This document shows, in pieces, positions 16,408-25,998 of a DNA stretch of 64,000 bases (the stretch's first letter is position 1; the number at the start of each line of letters is the position of its first letter). Position numbers and translations under genes: made by a program. Origin of the DNA: CAWFGW01 sp963815495 (lineage in GTDB: Bacteria; Bacteroidota; Bacteroidia; Cytophagales; JAAEPT01); assembly GCA_963815495.1 (NCBI GenBank), contig CAWFGW010000001.1:94708-158707 (forward strand), in the 5' to 3' direction. The notes below the pieces were generated by a model, which worked only from the letters and a program-made list of their open reading frames with translations, was not told the origin of the DNA and searched no databases.

Positions 16408-17432
16408 AGTTCTAATTTCGCGTAACAAGTTTGTAGGGCTTCTTTATATTCAGGTAATAAGGATTCGAATTTTTTAACTGTTTCTAAAAATGGGGCTTCT
16501 GTTCGACCACCAGCAGCATTTCGATGACCTCCACCATTAAAATGATTTCTGGAAAAATAATTGACATCAAATTCGCCTTTTGATCGAAACGACATTTTAA
16601 CAAAGCCTTTGTCTTCTTTAAAAAGAGCTGCAAAAACAATGTTTTTCATAGATAAGGCATAATTAACAATACCTTCAGTGTCGCCAGTTTGTACGTTAAA
16701 TTGTTCAGTGTCTTTTTTGCTTAAGAAAATGTATGCAGTATGAGACTCGGGTATAATAGTCAAGCAGGAAGTAAGGCAATAACCCAAAAACCGCAGTCTG
16801 ATTTCAGTGTTATTGTCATAGATTAAGCGGTGTACTTTTGTGTGGTTAATTCCTTTATCCATCAAGTCTGCTACTATCAAATGTACGTTTTTATTAGTGC
16901 TAGGAAAGCGAAATGAACCCGTATCAGTCATCATGCCCGCATAGATACACTCACCAATTTCAGGATCAATTAAATCAGTTTCACCGAGCATTTGGATAAA
17001 GCGATATATCAGTTCCGCTGTTGCTGCGGATGATGTATCTGACATAACAAAATCTGCAAAATCTTCAGGCTGTAAATGATGATCTATCAAAACTTTTTTG
17101 GCAGAAGATTTTTTCACCTGTTCTCCCATCTCTCCTATACGAGATAAAGCATTGAAATCGAGGCAAAATATTACATCGGATTTATCAATAAAGGGTAAGC
17201 ATTCACTTTTTTGTTTTTCGTAGATAAGTACTTCCTCATTACCCTTCATCCACGTAAGAAATTCAGGGTATATAGTTGGCATAATAACAATAACATGGTG
17301 TCCCTTTTTTAAAAGGAAGTTTTTTAATGCTAAAGCAGAACCAAGCGCATCAGCATCAGGACGTATATGAGCCGTAATAACTATTCTTTTAGGGATTTTA
17401 AGAAGTTTCTTGAGTGCTTCGAAATTTGTCAT
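16404..17432 (-). CDS. DHH/DHHA1 phosphoesterase, NrnA-like
   Basis: 342 residues from the ATG at 17432; the upstream in-frame ATG would add 16 unlikely residues. The DHH domain has TAHIRPDADALGSALAL (about 20-36) with the metal-binding His-x-x-x-Asp-x-Asp, FCLDFNA, and LIDHHLQ (the DHH motif). The C-terminal DHHA1 domain has HFNGGGHRNAAGG for substrate binding. The family hydrolyses very short RNAs and 3'-phosphoadenosine-5'-phosphate. It overlaps the FKBP gene by 4 bases. Confidence 0.9.
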   Translation of the reverse strand: MTNFEALKKLLKIPKRIVITAHIRPDADALGSALALKNFLLKKGHHVIVIMPTIYPEFLTWMKGNEEVLIYEKQKSECLPFIDKSDVIFCLDFNALSRIGEMGEQVKKSSAKKVLIDHHLQPEDFADFVMSDTSSAATAELIYRFIQMLGETDLIDPEIGECIYAGMMTDTGSFRFPSTNKNVHLIVADLMDKGINHTKVHRLIYDNNTEIRLRFLGYCLTSCLTIIPESHTAYIFLSKKDTEQFNVQTGDTEGIVNYALSMKNIVFAALFKEDKGFVKMSFRSKGEFDVNYFSRNHFNGGGHRNAAGGRTEAPFLETVKKFESLLPEYKEALQTCYAKLEL

Positions 17433-17579
17433 TGATCTACTTTTGAAATAATAAGAGTTGTTAAAGCTAAAACACCTCAATCTACGAAAAAAGTTAAACA
17501 GTATATTCTTGTAATTTTTTTGAAAATAAGAGCTAATTAATATTATATTGCATCTTATTCTTCGACTTGAGCAGTAGAA

Positions 17580-17984
17580 ATGAAAGGTGATTTAACTTTT
17601 ACAATTATCAAACCCAACGTAATAAAAAAGCATAAAGCAGGAACTGTGATTCAGTTGATTGAAGATGGTGGGTTTGAAATATTAAATATGAAGATGATTC
17701 AGCTCTCTAGCCAACAAGCAAGTGAATTTTACATTGAACATAAGGATAAAGCATTTTTTGATAAATTAATTAACTTTATGGTCTCTGATAAAATTATTGT
17801 CATGGCCTTAAAAAAGCCGAATGCAGTAGAAGAGTATCGCGATTTTATAGGGGGCGCTACAGATCCGAATAAAGCCAGAGAAGGGTCTATAAGACAGTTA
17901 TTCGGTGAAACAGTGACTGAAAATGCGGTTCATGGAAGTGATTCTGATTTAAGTGCTGAACGAGAAATAAACTTCTTTTTTTAA
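17580..17984 (+). CDS. ndk: nucleoside diphosphate kinase
   Basis: Balances NTP pools by phosphate transfer through a phosphohistidine. 134 residues, slightly short. TFTIIKPNVIKK is the N-terminal signature, GATDPNKAREGSIRQLFG the nucleotide loop, and His118 in ENAVHGSDS the active site. The C-terminus ends EREINFFF, shorter than many homologues but complete for the fold. A TTTG at 17519-17522 with a poor -7 box 20 bases further may be its promoter. Confidence 0.96.
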   Translation: MKGDLTFTIIKPNVIKKHKAGTVIQLIEDGGFEILNMKMIQLSSQQASEFYIEHKDKAFFDKLINFMVSDKIIVMALKKPNAVEEYRDFIGGATDPNKAREGSIRQLFGETVTENAVHGSDSDLSAEREINFFF

Positions 17985-17992
17985 AATATGGA

Positions 17993-18409
17993 ATGATTTA
18001 TGGTAGTTTCAGAAAAAAAAGAAGTAATAAGAAAAATTTGAAAAAACAATTCATCATATTAACCTTGGTTTTTAGCGCTAAAATTGCGTTCACACAAGTG
18101 CCGACTGCTACTAAAAAAGTTGATATAGTGAGTAAATCAGGTCAGAAGATTAATTTTGCCGAGATAAAAATCGAGTCAGATGATTCAGAGTCATACAAAA
18201 CTTTGGAGATACGATATCAGAAGCTTGATACAGCTGATCAAAAAGAGGTGAAGATTGAAGGGATAACATACAAGTGTTTTCCCGATAAAAAAGAAGCCAT
18301 AAAGTATTATTATTTGGTGAAAAAACATGCTCCCGCTATAGTTGTTTACTATGTGTATGCGGTAGAGAATAAAAAACCTGAGGTATTTACTTTTAGAGTT
18401 GCCGACTAA
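17993..18409 (+). CDS. small exported protein of unknown function
   Basis: 138 residues from the ATG at 17993, or 123 from a TTG at 18038 that gives a cleaner signal peptide (MKKQFIILTLVFSAKIAFTQ). The mature part is about 105 residues, rich in Lys, Glu and Ser, with alternating beta-strand character (VDIVSKSGQKINFAEIKIES). It sits 8 bases after ndk, and its stop overlaps the stop of the convergent UPF0104 gene. I do not recognise it. Confidence 0.6.
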   Translation: MIYGSFRKKRSNKKNLKKQFIILTLVFSAKIAFTQVPTATKKVDIVSKSGQKINFAEIKIESDDSESYKTLEIRYQKLDTADQKEVKIEGITYKCFPDKKEAIKYYYLVKKHAPAIVVYYVYAVENKKPEVFTFRVAD

Positions 18410-19512
18410 CTTTTAAATTTTATCAAATTTCTATTCCCGAAAAATACTTTACGAATCCACTTTCGTAAAACAAACGCTCCAATGATTAAGTAAAGATACG
18501 AGGTTAAAAACCTCCAAAGAAAGCCAACTGTGTCTTCAAGTCCATCTGTTGGGAAAAATTCACCAAAGAATGAGTTGAAATAAATTTCAGCAAACCCCCC
18601 ACTACCGGGTGTGGGAGAGAGTAACTGAGCAATCCACATAATCACTTGATTTCCATATGCTTTCAAATGTAGTCCAACCCCCATACTTGGGTTGAAGGCT
18701 GCAATTAAACAGTTAAGCATGAAGTACCTTGCAGTCCAAATCATGGCAGTCGATAATATTGCTTTACGCCAATAGCTTGCTTCTTTAGTTTTTAATTCAC
18801 GTGATGCCATAATCATTACATCTCCTTGTTGAATAGCTTCGGCTCGCCATTTTCTCATAAATGAAATTGAACAGATTTTGACTAGAATCCATTTAATAGA
18901 TTGAGGAGCAATTAGAACACCTGTTAACATAAAAAAGGTATAAGCTAAAATGAGACTATAGCTAAACCAAAAAATAGACTGGATATTAATAGAAATATCA
19001 CTTAAAAAGAGAAAGTTCACATGGTTGAATTCAATCACAGGGAAACTAATATCAGGAGCAATATTTAGAATTAATGGAGCTACTATTAGAAAATAGCTGT
19101 TATCTAAAATTGCTGTGAGCATCACATAAGCCAAGGATTTTCCAAAAGCAATTTTTTCTTTCAGCAGTATAAAAACAGCTACAGCTGTTCCTCCAACCAC
19201 TGAAGGTGTTACAGCAGAGGCAAATTCCCAAAGGAGGGTAGTATAAATACTCGAAGACCAACTGAGTTCTTTTTGTGTAAGGTTTCGTATTCGGTACACA
19301 TACCCAAAATCACGTAGAAATAATACTAACAGTGCCAAAATTACCCATGAAATATTGATGTTCGAGAGGTCCTTTACTAGTTGATCTAAAGTGCCTTCAG
19401 ATTGCGTTTTTCTAAAAAAATTATATATAGAAACTGATACTCCAATGGCTACCGCTAAAAAAATATTAGTTGGGCTAAAGGTTTTAAGTATTTGCTTTCG
19501 CTTAATTTTCAT
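18406..19512 (-). CDS. UPF0104/LPG-synthase-TM-like membrane protein
   Basis: About 368 residues from the ATG at 19512 (a start at 19530 is also possible). Eight or so hydrophobic helices. Family hallmarks are the polar WEFASAVTPSVVGGTAVA segment (about 100-117) and PTPGSGGFAE near residue 305, the conserved PGGxG-like turn of the flippase-like domain seen in MprF and YbhN proteins. It probably handles a lipid substrate. It overlaps the 3' end of scpA by 11 bases. Confidence 0.8.
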   Translation of the reverse strand: MKIKRKQILKTFSPTNIFLAVAIGVSVSIYNFFRKTQSEGTLDQLVKDLSNINISWVILALLVLFLRDFGYVYRIRNLTQKELSWSSSIYTTLLWEFASAVTPSVVGGTAVAVFILLKEKIAFGKSLAYVMLTAILDNSYFLIVAPLILNIAPDISFPVIEFNHVNFLFLSDISINIQSIFWFSYSLILAYTFFMLTGVLIAPQSIKWILVKICSISFMRKWRAEAIQQGDVMIMASRELKTKEASYWRKAILSTAMIWTARYFMLNCLIAAFNPSMGVGLHLKAYGNQVIMWIAQLLSPTPGSGGFAEIYFNSFFGEFFPTDGLEDTVGFLWRFLTSYLYLIIGAFVLRKWIRKVFFGNRNLIKFKS

Positions 19513-20257
19513 TTGTAAGGGAGTCGTCAATTCGTGATATCCAAAAGTTATTATACCCTAGTCCAATGTTAATGGATATCATTTTTAATTGTAGAAGTTC
19601 AAGTATAGACAGAAAATTAAATATTACAGCAATTTTATCGATGTTCTCACGTATTATATCTTCAAAAGACACTTTTTGTTGAAGGGATATTTTTTTTAGA
19701 ATATATTCTTTTTGTTCTGAAATAGTGAAAGCATATTGTACTACTTCATGTCTTGGTTTTTCATTTTCAGCTTTTAGCTTCAGCATCATTTTTTCAAAAA
19801 CTTTCAAAAGCTTATATAAATCTAGGTCTTGGAGTTCTGCTTCAACGTTATTTATTTCAGAAAGCTTTTTAATTTCTTTTGCTATGTTTCCTCTTTTTTC
19901 TTTCTGGAGTTGGCTGTTTTCCATTTCGCCCAGTTCCTGAATAATACTTTTGTATTTTTTATATTCTAATAAGCGTTGGACGAGTTCTTTTCGTGGGTCA
20001 ATCTCATTGCCTTCTTCATCTTTTTCAGGACGAGGTACTAATAATTTAGCCTTAATTCGCATCAGTGTGGCTGCAACCAGTATAAACTCACTAGCAACTT
20101 CAATATTTAGTTTTTCTAGATGCTCGAGGTAGGTTAAAAAATCTCCTGTGATTTTGGAAATTGGTATGTCATTAATATCTAATTCGTCACGTTCAATGAA
20201 GAAAAGTAATAAATCAAAAGGACCTTGAAATAATGGTAGTTGGACTTCGAAACTCAC
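19502..20257 (-). CDS. scpA: segregation and condensation protein A
   Basis: Kleisin subunit of the SMC-ScpAB condensin that organises the chromosome. 251 residues. The N-terminal signature LPLFQGPFDLLLFFIERDEL and the helices DINDIPISKITGDFLTYL and LVAATLMRIKAKLLVPRP are typical, followed by an acidic coiled linker and a C-terminal winged-helix region. scpB is not in this window. Divergent from dxs across a 143-base gap. Confidence 0.94.
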   Translation of the reverse strand: MSFEVQLPLFQGPFDLLLFFIERDELDINDIPISKITGDFLTYLEHLEKLNIEVASEFILVAATLMRIKAKLLVPRPEKDEEGNEIDPRKELVQRLLEYKKYKSIIQELGEMENSQLQKEKRGNIAKEIKKLSEINNVEAELQDLDLYKLLKVFEKMMLKLKAENEKPRHEVVQYAFTISEQKEYILKKISLQQKVSFEDIIRENIDKIAVIFNFLSILELLQLKMISINIGLGYNNFWISRIDDSLTNEN

Positions 20258-20400
20258 AATTTTATGGTGTTGTCAACGATTCTTAAAGTTATTATTTATA
20301 AGAGTAAATAAATACCATTCCTGAAAAAAATAGTAATTTCGTATATTGACTTAACACAACATTTTTTAATCAAAAATGTTATGTTAAAAAACTTAGAGAT

Positions 20401-22317
20401 TTGAGTCTGATAGAACAAGGTAATTTATTAAAAACAATTAATTCTCCAGCAGATTTGCGGAAGTTAGACAGAGCTCAATTACCTGAGTTGTGTAAGGAGT
20501 TACGTAAATTCATTGTTGATAATGTTTCCGTTTATGGCGGTCATTTTGGGGCCAGTTTAGGAGTGGTTGAAATGACGGTAGCTATGCATTATGTGTTCGA
20601 TACCCCAGAAGACCAAGTAGTTTGGGATGTAGGACATCAAGCATATGGACATAAAATATTAACTGGAAGAAAAGAGAATTTCCATACTAATCGCGTTTAT
20701 AAAGGTATTTCAGGGTTCCCAAAACGATCTGAAAGTGAGTATGACGCCTTTGGAGTAGGGCATTCCTCTACGTCAATATCTGCAGCATTGGGAATGGCTG
20801 TTGCTTCAAAATATAAAGGAGATAAAAACCGGCAACATGTTGCCGTGATTGGTGATGGAGCCATGACTGCTGGAATGGCCTTCGAAGCAATGAATCACGC
20901 GGGCGTGAGTAATTCTAATTTACTTATTGTCTTAAATGATAACTGCATGTCCATAGATCCCAACGTTGGTGCATTAAAAGATTATCTCACCGATGTAAGA
21001 ACTTCTAAAACTTATAACAAAGTCAAAAGTGAGGTTTGGAAAATCTTAGGAAAAGTAAGCAAATTTGGGCCTGATGCTCGGTCAATAATTGCTAATGTTG
21101 AAAAATCAATCAAGTCCTATTTACTCAAACATAGCAATTTGTTTGAGGCACTTAATCTACGTTATTTTGGCCCTGTTGATGGCCACGATATTGATTTTTT
21201 AGTGAGTGTATTCGAAGATTTAAAAAAAATACCCGGCCCCAAATTGTTGCATTGTGTGACTACAAAAGGTAAGGGATATGCTTTGGCTGAAAAAGATCAA
21301 ACTAAATGGCATGCACCAGGAAAGTTTGATTCCCTTACGGGTGAAATCGTGAAAAGTATATTGGTAAGTCCGCAAGCCCCAAAATACCAAGATGTATTCG
21401 GCCACACGATTGTTGAGCTCGCTGAGAAAAACAAAAAAATAATGGGGATTACCCCAGCAATGCCTTCTGGTTCATCATTAAATATTATGATGGAAAAGAT
21501 GCCTGATAGAGCATTTGATGTAGATATTGCTGAACAACATGCTGTAACTTTCTCGGCAGGATTAGCTACTCGAGGATTAACACCTTTTTGTAATATCTAT
21601 TCAACGTTTATGCAACGTGCTTATGATCAGGTGATTCATGATGTTTGTATCCAAAAATTAAATGTAGTCTTCTGCTTAGACAGAGCTGGTTTTGCAGGTG
21701 CAGATGGTGCCACCCATCATGGGGCATACGATATTGCCTACATGCGTTGTGTGCCTAATATGGTTGTTTCTTCACCAATGAATGAATCGGAACTAAGAAA
21801 CCTGATGTATACAGCACAGTTGCCAGATAAAGGTCCTTTTACCATTCGCTACCCGAGAGGAAAAGGGGTGATGCCTGAATGGAAAACGCCTTTTAAAGAA
21901 ATTGAAATCGGTAAAGGGCGTGTGATTACTGAAGGTGAAGAAGTGGTAATCCTGACACTTGGACACATCGGAAATCATGCGGTAGAAGCAATTAATCAAA
22001 TGCAAGCTGAAGGAGTTTCAATTGCGCATTATGATATGCGCTTTGCCAAACCATTGGATGCACAATTACTTAAAAGAGCATTTGATAAGTATTCTAAGAT
22101 AATAACCGTTGAAGATGGTTGTCTTCAAGGAGGTTTTGGAAGTGCTATTCTTGAATGGGCTTCAGATAATGGCTACCACAATCCCGTTACCCGATTAGGA
22201 ATTCCTGATAAATTGATAGAACACGGGGAGCAATATCAGCTTTATAGAGAATGTGGGTATGATGCAGAAGGTATTTTTGACACCATTAAAAAGGTGTTGG
22301 GGCTAGTTAAAGCTTAG
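20401..22317 (+). CDS. dxs: 1-deoxy-D-xylulose-5-phosphate synthase
   Basis: Thiamine-diphosphate enzyme joining pyruvate and glyceraldehyde 3-phosphate to DXP, precursor of isoprenoids and of the thiamine thiazole. 638 residues. TPP-binding GDGAMTAGMAFEAMNHAG followed by NDNCMSIDPNVG is the GDG-N motif. AEQHAVTFSAGLATRG contains the transketolase-type Glu, DRAGFAGADGATHHGAYD is the central signature, and the C-terminal transketolase domain has GCLQGGFGSAI. Translation starts at a TTG (20401) because no in-frame ATG fits. Only 3 bases separate it from thiG. Confidence 0.97.
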   Translation: MSLIEQGNLLKTINSPADLRKLDRAQLPELCKELRKFIVDNVSVYGGHFGASLGVVEMTVAMHYVFDTPEDQVVWDVGHQAYGHKILTGRKENFHTNRVYKGISGFPKRSESEYDAFGVGHSSTSISAALGMAVASKYKGDKNRQHVAVIGDGAMTAGMAFEAMNHAGVSNSNLLIVLNDNCMSIDPNVGALKDYLTDVRTSKTYNKVKSEVWKILGKVSKFGPDARSIIANVEKSIKSYLLKHSNLFEALNLRYFGPVDGHDIDFLVSVFEDLKKIPGPKLLHCVTTKGKGYALAEKDQTKWHAPGKFDSLTGEIVKSILVSPQAPKYQDVFGHTIVELAEKNKKIMGITPAMPSGSSLNIMMEKMPDRAFDVDIAEQHAVTFSAGLATRGLTPFCNIYSTFMQRAYDQVIHDVCIQKLNVVFCLDRAGFAGADGATHHGAYDIAYMRCVPNMVVSSPMNESELRNLMYTAQLPDKGPFTIRYPRGKGVMPEWKTPFKEIEIGKGRVITEGEEVVILTLGHIGNHAVEAINQMQAEGVSIAHYDMRFAKPLDAQLLKRAFDKYSKIITVEDGCLQGGFGSAILEWASDNGYHNPVTRLGIPDKLIEHGEQYQLYRECGYDAEGIFDTIKKVLGLVKA

Positions 22318-22320
22318 AAA

Positions 22321-23088
22321 ATGGATAAATTAATAATCGCAGGCAAGGAGTTTAATTCTCGGCTTTTTACCGGTACGGGAAAATTTAGTTCTAATGCAGT
22401 GATGGAGGAGTCACTTTTGGTTTCCGGTTCTGAGTTGGTAACCGTAGCATTAAAACGGGTTGATTTGCAAAATGATGAGGATGAAATTATTAAACACCTT
22501 AGTCATTCTCAGTTTAATTTATTACCAAACACATCTGGCGTGCGAACAGCAAAGGAAGCTGTATTTGCAGCGCAGTTGGCACGTGAAGCTTTAGAAACAA
22601 ACTGGTTGAAATTAGAGATCCATCCTGATCCAAAATATTTATTACCAGATCCTATAGAGACATTAAAAGCAGCAGAAGAATTAGTTAAGCTTGGTTTTGT
22701 TGTCTTGCCTTACATTCATGCCGACCCAGTATTGTGTAAGCGATTAGAAGAAGTCGGAACGGCTGCAGTAATGCCTTTAGGTGCTCCTATTGGATCGAAT
22801 AAAGGATTGAAAACCCGAGATTTTTTAGAGATAATTATTGAACAAAGTAAAGTGCCTGTTGTGGTTGATGCTGGAATAGGTTCACCTTCCCATGCGGCTG
22901 AAGCGATGGAAATGGGTGCACATGCCGTTTTAGTGAACACTGCCATCGCTGTTTCATTGGATCCTGTTGCGATGGGAAAAGCTTTCAAAATGGCAGTAGA
23001 GGCTGGACGGATGGCTTATAATGCGAAACTGGGCAGTAAATCTTCTGAAGCGGTAGCAAGTAGCCCGTTGACTTCTTTTTTAGATTAA
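22321..23088 (+). CDS. thiG: thiazole synthase
   Basis: Condenses DXP, ThiS-thiocarboxylate and dehydroglycine into the thiazole of thiamine. 255 residues. FTGTGKFSS at 17-25, LVTVALKRVD at about 40-49, the catalytic-lysine strand NWLKLEIHPDPKYLLPD, MPLGAPIGSNKGL and VDAGIGSPSHAAEAMEMG are all diagnostic. It directly follows dxs, whose product is its substrate. No thiS, thiF or thiH lies nearby. Confidence 0.96.
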   Translation: MDKLIIAGKEFNSRLFTGTGKFSSNAVMEESLLVSGSELVTVALKRVDLQNDEDEIIKHLSHSQFNLLPNTSGVRTAKEAVFAAQLAREALETNWLKLEIHPDPKYLLPDPIETLKAAEELVKLGFVVLPYIHADPVLCKRLEEVGTAAVMPLGAPIGSNKGLKTRDFLEIIIEQSKVPVVVDAGIGSPSHAAEAMEMGAHAVLVNTAIAVSLDPVAMGKAFKMAVEAGRMAYNAKLGSKSSEAVASSPLTSFLD

Positions 23089-23099
23089 AAAAAAAGCAA

Positions 23100-23123
23100 A
23101 TATGGTTGTGATCACAACCATAT
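23100..23123 (-). terminator. 24-bp palindrome, terminator of the GH5 gene
   Basis: A perfect palindrome from ATATGGTTGTGA to TCACAACCATAT. On the minus strand it is followed by TTGCTTTTTTTTT, making an intrinsic terminator for the cellulase gene. On the plus strand no T tract follows, but it may still slow transcription leaving thiG. Confidence 0.75.
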
Positions 23124-23147
23124 CTGCTCTAATGATAAAACGTTCTT

Positions 23148-25691
23148 TTATTGTTTTACAATTCGTTTGATTGCTTTTTTAGTATTCTGTTGCAGCTCTA
23201 AAATGTAAATTCCTTGATTAATTTCTGCACCAATATTACAATCGCTGTTACAGCTTCCTTGCGTAATGAGACTTCCGAAGGTATTGTAAAGCTTGAAAGT
23301 TGTGATTTCAACTACAGACAATTGAAAGGTGTTAGTGAAGGGGTTTGGAAATATATCCGTAGTAGATAAAATATCATCTTCGAAACCTACAGGTTCAACT
23401 AAGCGGAACTCCATATTGTCAATATTAAAGGCAGCTCCAGTTATTAAAAACTGCAGAGTATATTCCCCTGATGAAATAATTGTTGTTGTGTCAGAAGTAA
23501 ACATATCCCAGGCAGTCCAGCTACCAGTTGAAGGGACCTTTACAGGAGTATTAAAGATGTCTTTATTATCGAGTTTTATCATTAAGCTACCTGTTGATTG
23601 TGCAGAAGCAATGTTAAAATCTACAACGTATCTACCTGGTTTATTTACATTTACACTATATTTTAACCACTCACCTTCGGAAACCCACCCAATTGAAGCA
23701 TTGGTTCCGTCAAATGAAATGTCTACTCCATCAGATCCTCTTAATTGGTACATGCCTTGATTGGCGGCATCAACATCATAATAAGTGACTCCTGCTTTTC
23801 CGTAGTCATATTCTTCTAATTCTATTTTTCCAGGAATTAAAAAAGGGTCGCCATTGAATGGACCAGGACATCCATTAATACCTGTGGTTCCTCCAATACA
23901 TCCACATTTATCAGTATAAGCTTCACCATACCATGTATTATTACAATCAAAAAAACCATTAGAAACAGTTGAGTAACTTAAATAGGGCATAGTATCTCCT
24001 TCGGAGGTCAGTATTGCAAAATCAAAGGCGGAAGAATCGACTAAACCAATGTATTCTATAAACAATATATTTTCTCCTTTCAGAAGAGGGAAGTCCTTGG
24101 TATTGGTAGCAGTACCATTCACATACATGGTAGAATTCCCAATATTTGCTGTGGAGATTTTAGCTTGTCTTGCAATGGGGTTGATCACATAAATTGCTAA
24201 AAAGGATTTTACAGCAGAATCGGCTTGGGAGAAAATACCGTCTGGTTCGTTCACGATTTTCCATGTGTAAGTTTGAGAATCTAAAGATAGTATGGAGTCT
24301 GCCAATGGGACAGCTTTACTTTTATTTGGAAAGATGGTTTCTGGAGCTAGTTTGTATGAGTTGCTTAACGTGAGCGCTAAAAAGGTTTTATCTGTTTTGT
24401 TAAGTAGTTCTCCTTGTTTAACGTCAGATACGTTAAAAGGAATTGCACTGGTGGTAACAAGGGTGTCATAAAAGGCAGTAATTAACAATCGAAAAGCACC
24501 AGTCTCGCCATTGGGGGTGAATAGAGCTGAATCAGTAATAGCACCACCATCAGTTAATTCGAGTTTATAAGTTACTAAAGAATCATCAACAAGTGTATCC
24601 CCTAGGTATACACTAAATTCGAATTGAAAGGTTGTATCTGGACTTAACACCTGATCAATAAATTTATATTGAATACTTAAGTTGTTGTTGTACACAGGTA
24701 GTTGATAAGTTCTTCGTAATTCATCTCTTACTAAATTACCGGAAGTAGAATAATCACTTTCATCCCAATCACCTGTACTAGAAGAACCTGGGACAAGGGA
24801 AGAAGCTGATTCGAGTTTATTTGAAACAGACCAATTACACCAGCTAATGCTATTTTCTGCTAAAAAATCCCACCATAATCGAGTTTCATATTCGTCAATA
24901 ACTCCATTACCGCTTGCTTCACACGTACCAAACTCAGTAACAAATAAAGGAACACCTTTAGTAATAGCTCTTTGAGCCTTCGCTCTTAGACTTTCTTTAT
25001 GTGTGGCAGCGTAAAAGTGTAAGGTGTAGGCTACATTTGTGTCTGCAATCATATTAGTAGCCACTTCTTCTACTTCTTGACACCAGTTACGAGTGCCACA
25101 GATTATTAAGTTATCAGAATCATGGGTTCTAATGGTATCAATCACAGCTTCACAGTAAGGCTTGATAACGCCACTCCAACTGACGTTTAGGGGTTCATTA
25201 TAAACCTCATAAATCACATTAGGATGATGTCCATATAACTGAGCCATTTCAGCAAAGAATTTTTTAGCTTCGGCTTCCTCATCTTCTGCATGATGACTGT
25301 GCCAGTCAATAATTACATAAATACCTTTGGCAATAGCTGCTTCAACTACTTTTTGAATTTTGGCTTTTTCTATTTCTGGATGGTGTATGTATCCATCAGT
25401 TTCGTCAGTGCTCACGCCCATAGCGGCTCGCACAATGTTTATTTTCCAGTCATCAACAAGCGTATTGATTGTACCTTCATTATAAAATTTGCTTCCGTCT
25501 CCCCATTGACTCCAAAACATAGACATTCCTCTTAATTGAGCTGGAGAACCATGATTGGTACCAATAATTTTGGTGCCTTCAACTTGCAGTTTACCATGGG
25601 TATCTATGGCTGTCAAGGTGTCTTGACCAATGGTGTTTTTGATATTTAAACATAGAGCGACAAATGCGAGTAGTATAGTTATGTTTTTCAT
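23148..25691 (-). CDS. secreted GH5 cellulase with CBM6 and T9SS domain
   Basis: 847 residues. Signal peptide about 1-22. GH5 catalytic domain about 30-335: acid/base Glu166 in IYEVYNEPLN, nucleophile Glu253 in FVTEFGTCEASG, and the supporting VIIDWHSHHAED. The middle part (about 340-600) looks like beta-sandwich linkers. A CBM6-like module (about 620-755: GKIELEEYDYG, VSEGEWLKYSVNV, NIDNMEFRLV) should bind beta-glucan. The end (about 765-847: IFPNPFTNTFQLSV, GIYILELQQN, IKRIVKQ) is a type A T9SS sorting domain. Probable extracellular endo-beta-1,4-glucanase. Divergent from the histidine kinase gene. Confidence 0.93.
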   Translation of the reverse strand: MKNITILLAFVALCLNIKNTIGQDTLTAIDTHGKLQVEGTKIIGTNHGSPAQLRGMSMFWSQWGDGSKFYNEGTINTLVDDWKINIVRAAMGVSTDETDGYIHHPEIEKAKIQKVVEAAIAKGIYVIIDWHSHHAEDEEAEAKKFFAEMAQLYGHHPNVIYEVYNEPLNVSWSGVIKPYCEAVIDTIRTHDSDNLIICGTRNWCQEVEEVATNMIADTNVAYTLHFYAATHKESLRAKAQRAITKGVPLFVTEFGTCEASGNGVIDEYETRLWWDFLAENSISWCNWSVSNKLESASSLVPGSSSTGDWDESDYSTSGNLVRDELRRTYQLPVYNNNLSIQYKFIDQVLSPDTTFQFEFSVYLGDTLVDDSLVTYKLELTDGGAITDSALFTPNGETGAFRLLITAFYDTLVTTSAIPFNVSDVKQGELLNKTDKTFLALTLSNSYKLAPETIFPNKSKAVPLADSILSLDSQTYTWKIVNEPDGIFSQADSAVKSFLAIYVINPIARQAKISTANIGNSTMYVNGTATNTKDFPLLKGENILFIEYIGLVDSSAFDFAILTSEGDTMPYLSYSTVSNGFFDCNNTWYGEAYTDKCGCIGGTTGINGCPGPFNGDPFLIPGKIELEEYDYGKAGVTYYDVDAANQGMYQLRGSDGVDISFDGTNASIGWVSEGEWLKYSVNVNKPGRYVVDFNIASAQSTGSLMIKLDNKDIFNTPVKVPSTGSWTAWDMFTSDTTTIISSGEYTLQFLITGAAFNIDNMEFRLVEPVGFEDDILSTTDIFPNPFTNTFQLSVVEITTFKLYNTFGSLITQGSCNSDCNIGAEINQGIYILELQQNTKKAIKRIVKQ

Positions 25692-25998
25692 GTTAAATTT
25701 TTTGTTCTGCCTTAAGTATAATTAACAACACGCTCAATTAGCTTGTTATGAACACTAAATGAGGAAACTATAATGCAAAACCACTCTTTTTTTGACCTGT
25801 TTTATAACACGTAATTTTTGTCAATTAATACGATTAGAGAGTGTTTTCAGGTTGTAGCATTTGAAATAGTGCGCTTAAAATTATAGTTAATTAACATCAG
25901 CATATATTTTTGAAGGAAGGCTTCAATAATATAATGGGATACATTTAAAAAAAGGATAGATTTGAACCTGTTATTCAAAAAAAGCAAAAATCAATTTA
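25692..25998. other. divergent promoter region, cellulase/histidine kinase
   Basis: 307 AT-rich bases between divergent starts; both genes must be expressed from here. I find no exact TTTG-N20-TAnnTTTG pair and no strong inverted repeat. GTAATTTTTG near 25811 is one base off a -7 box. Confidence 0.5.
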
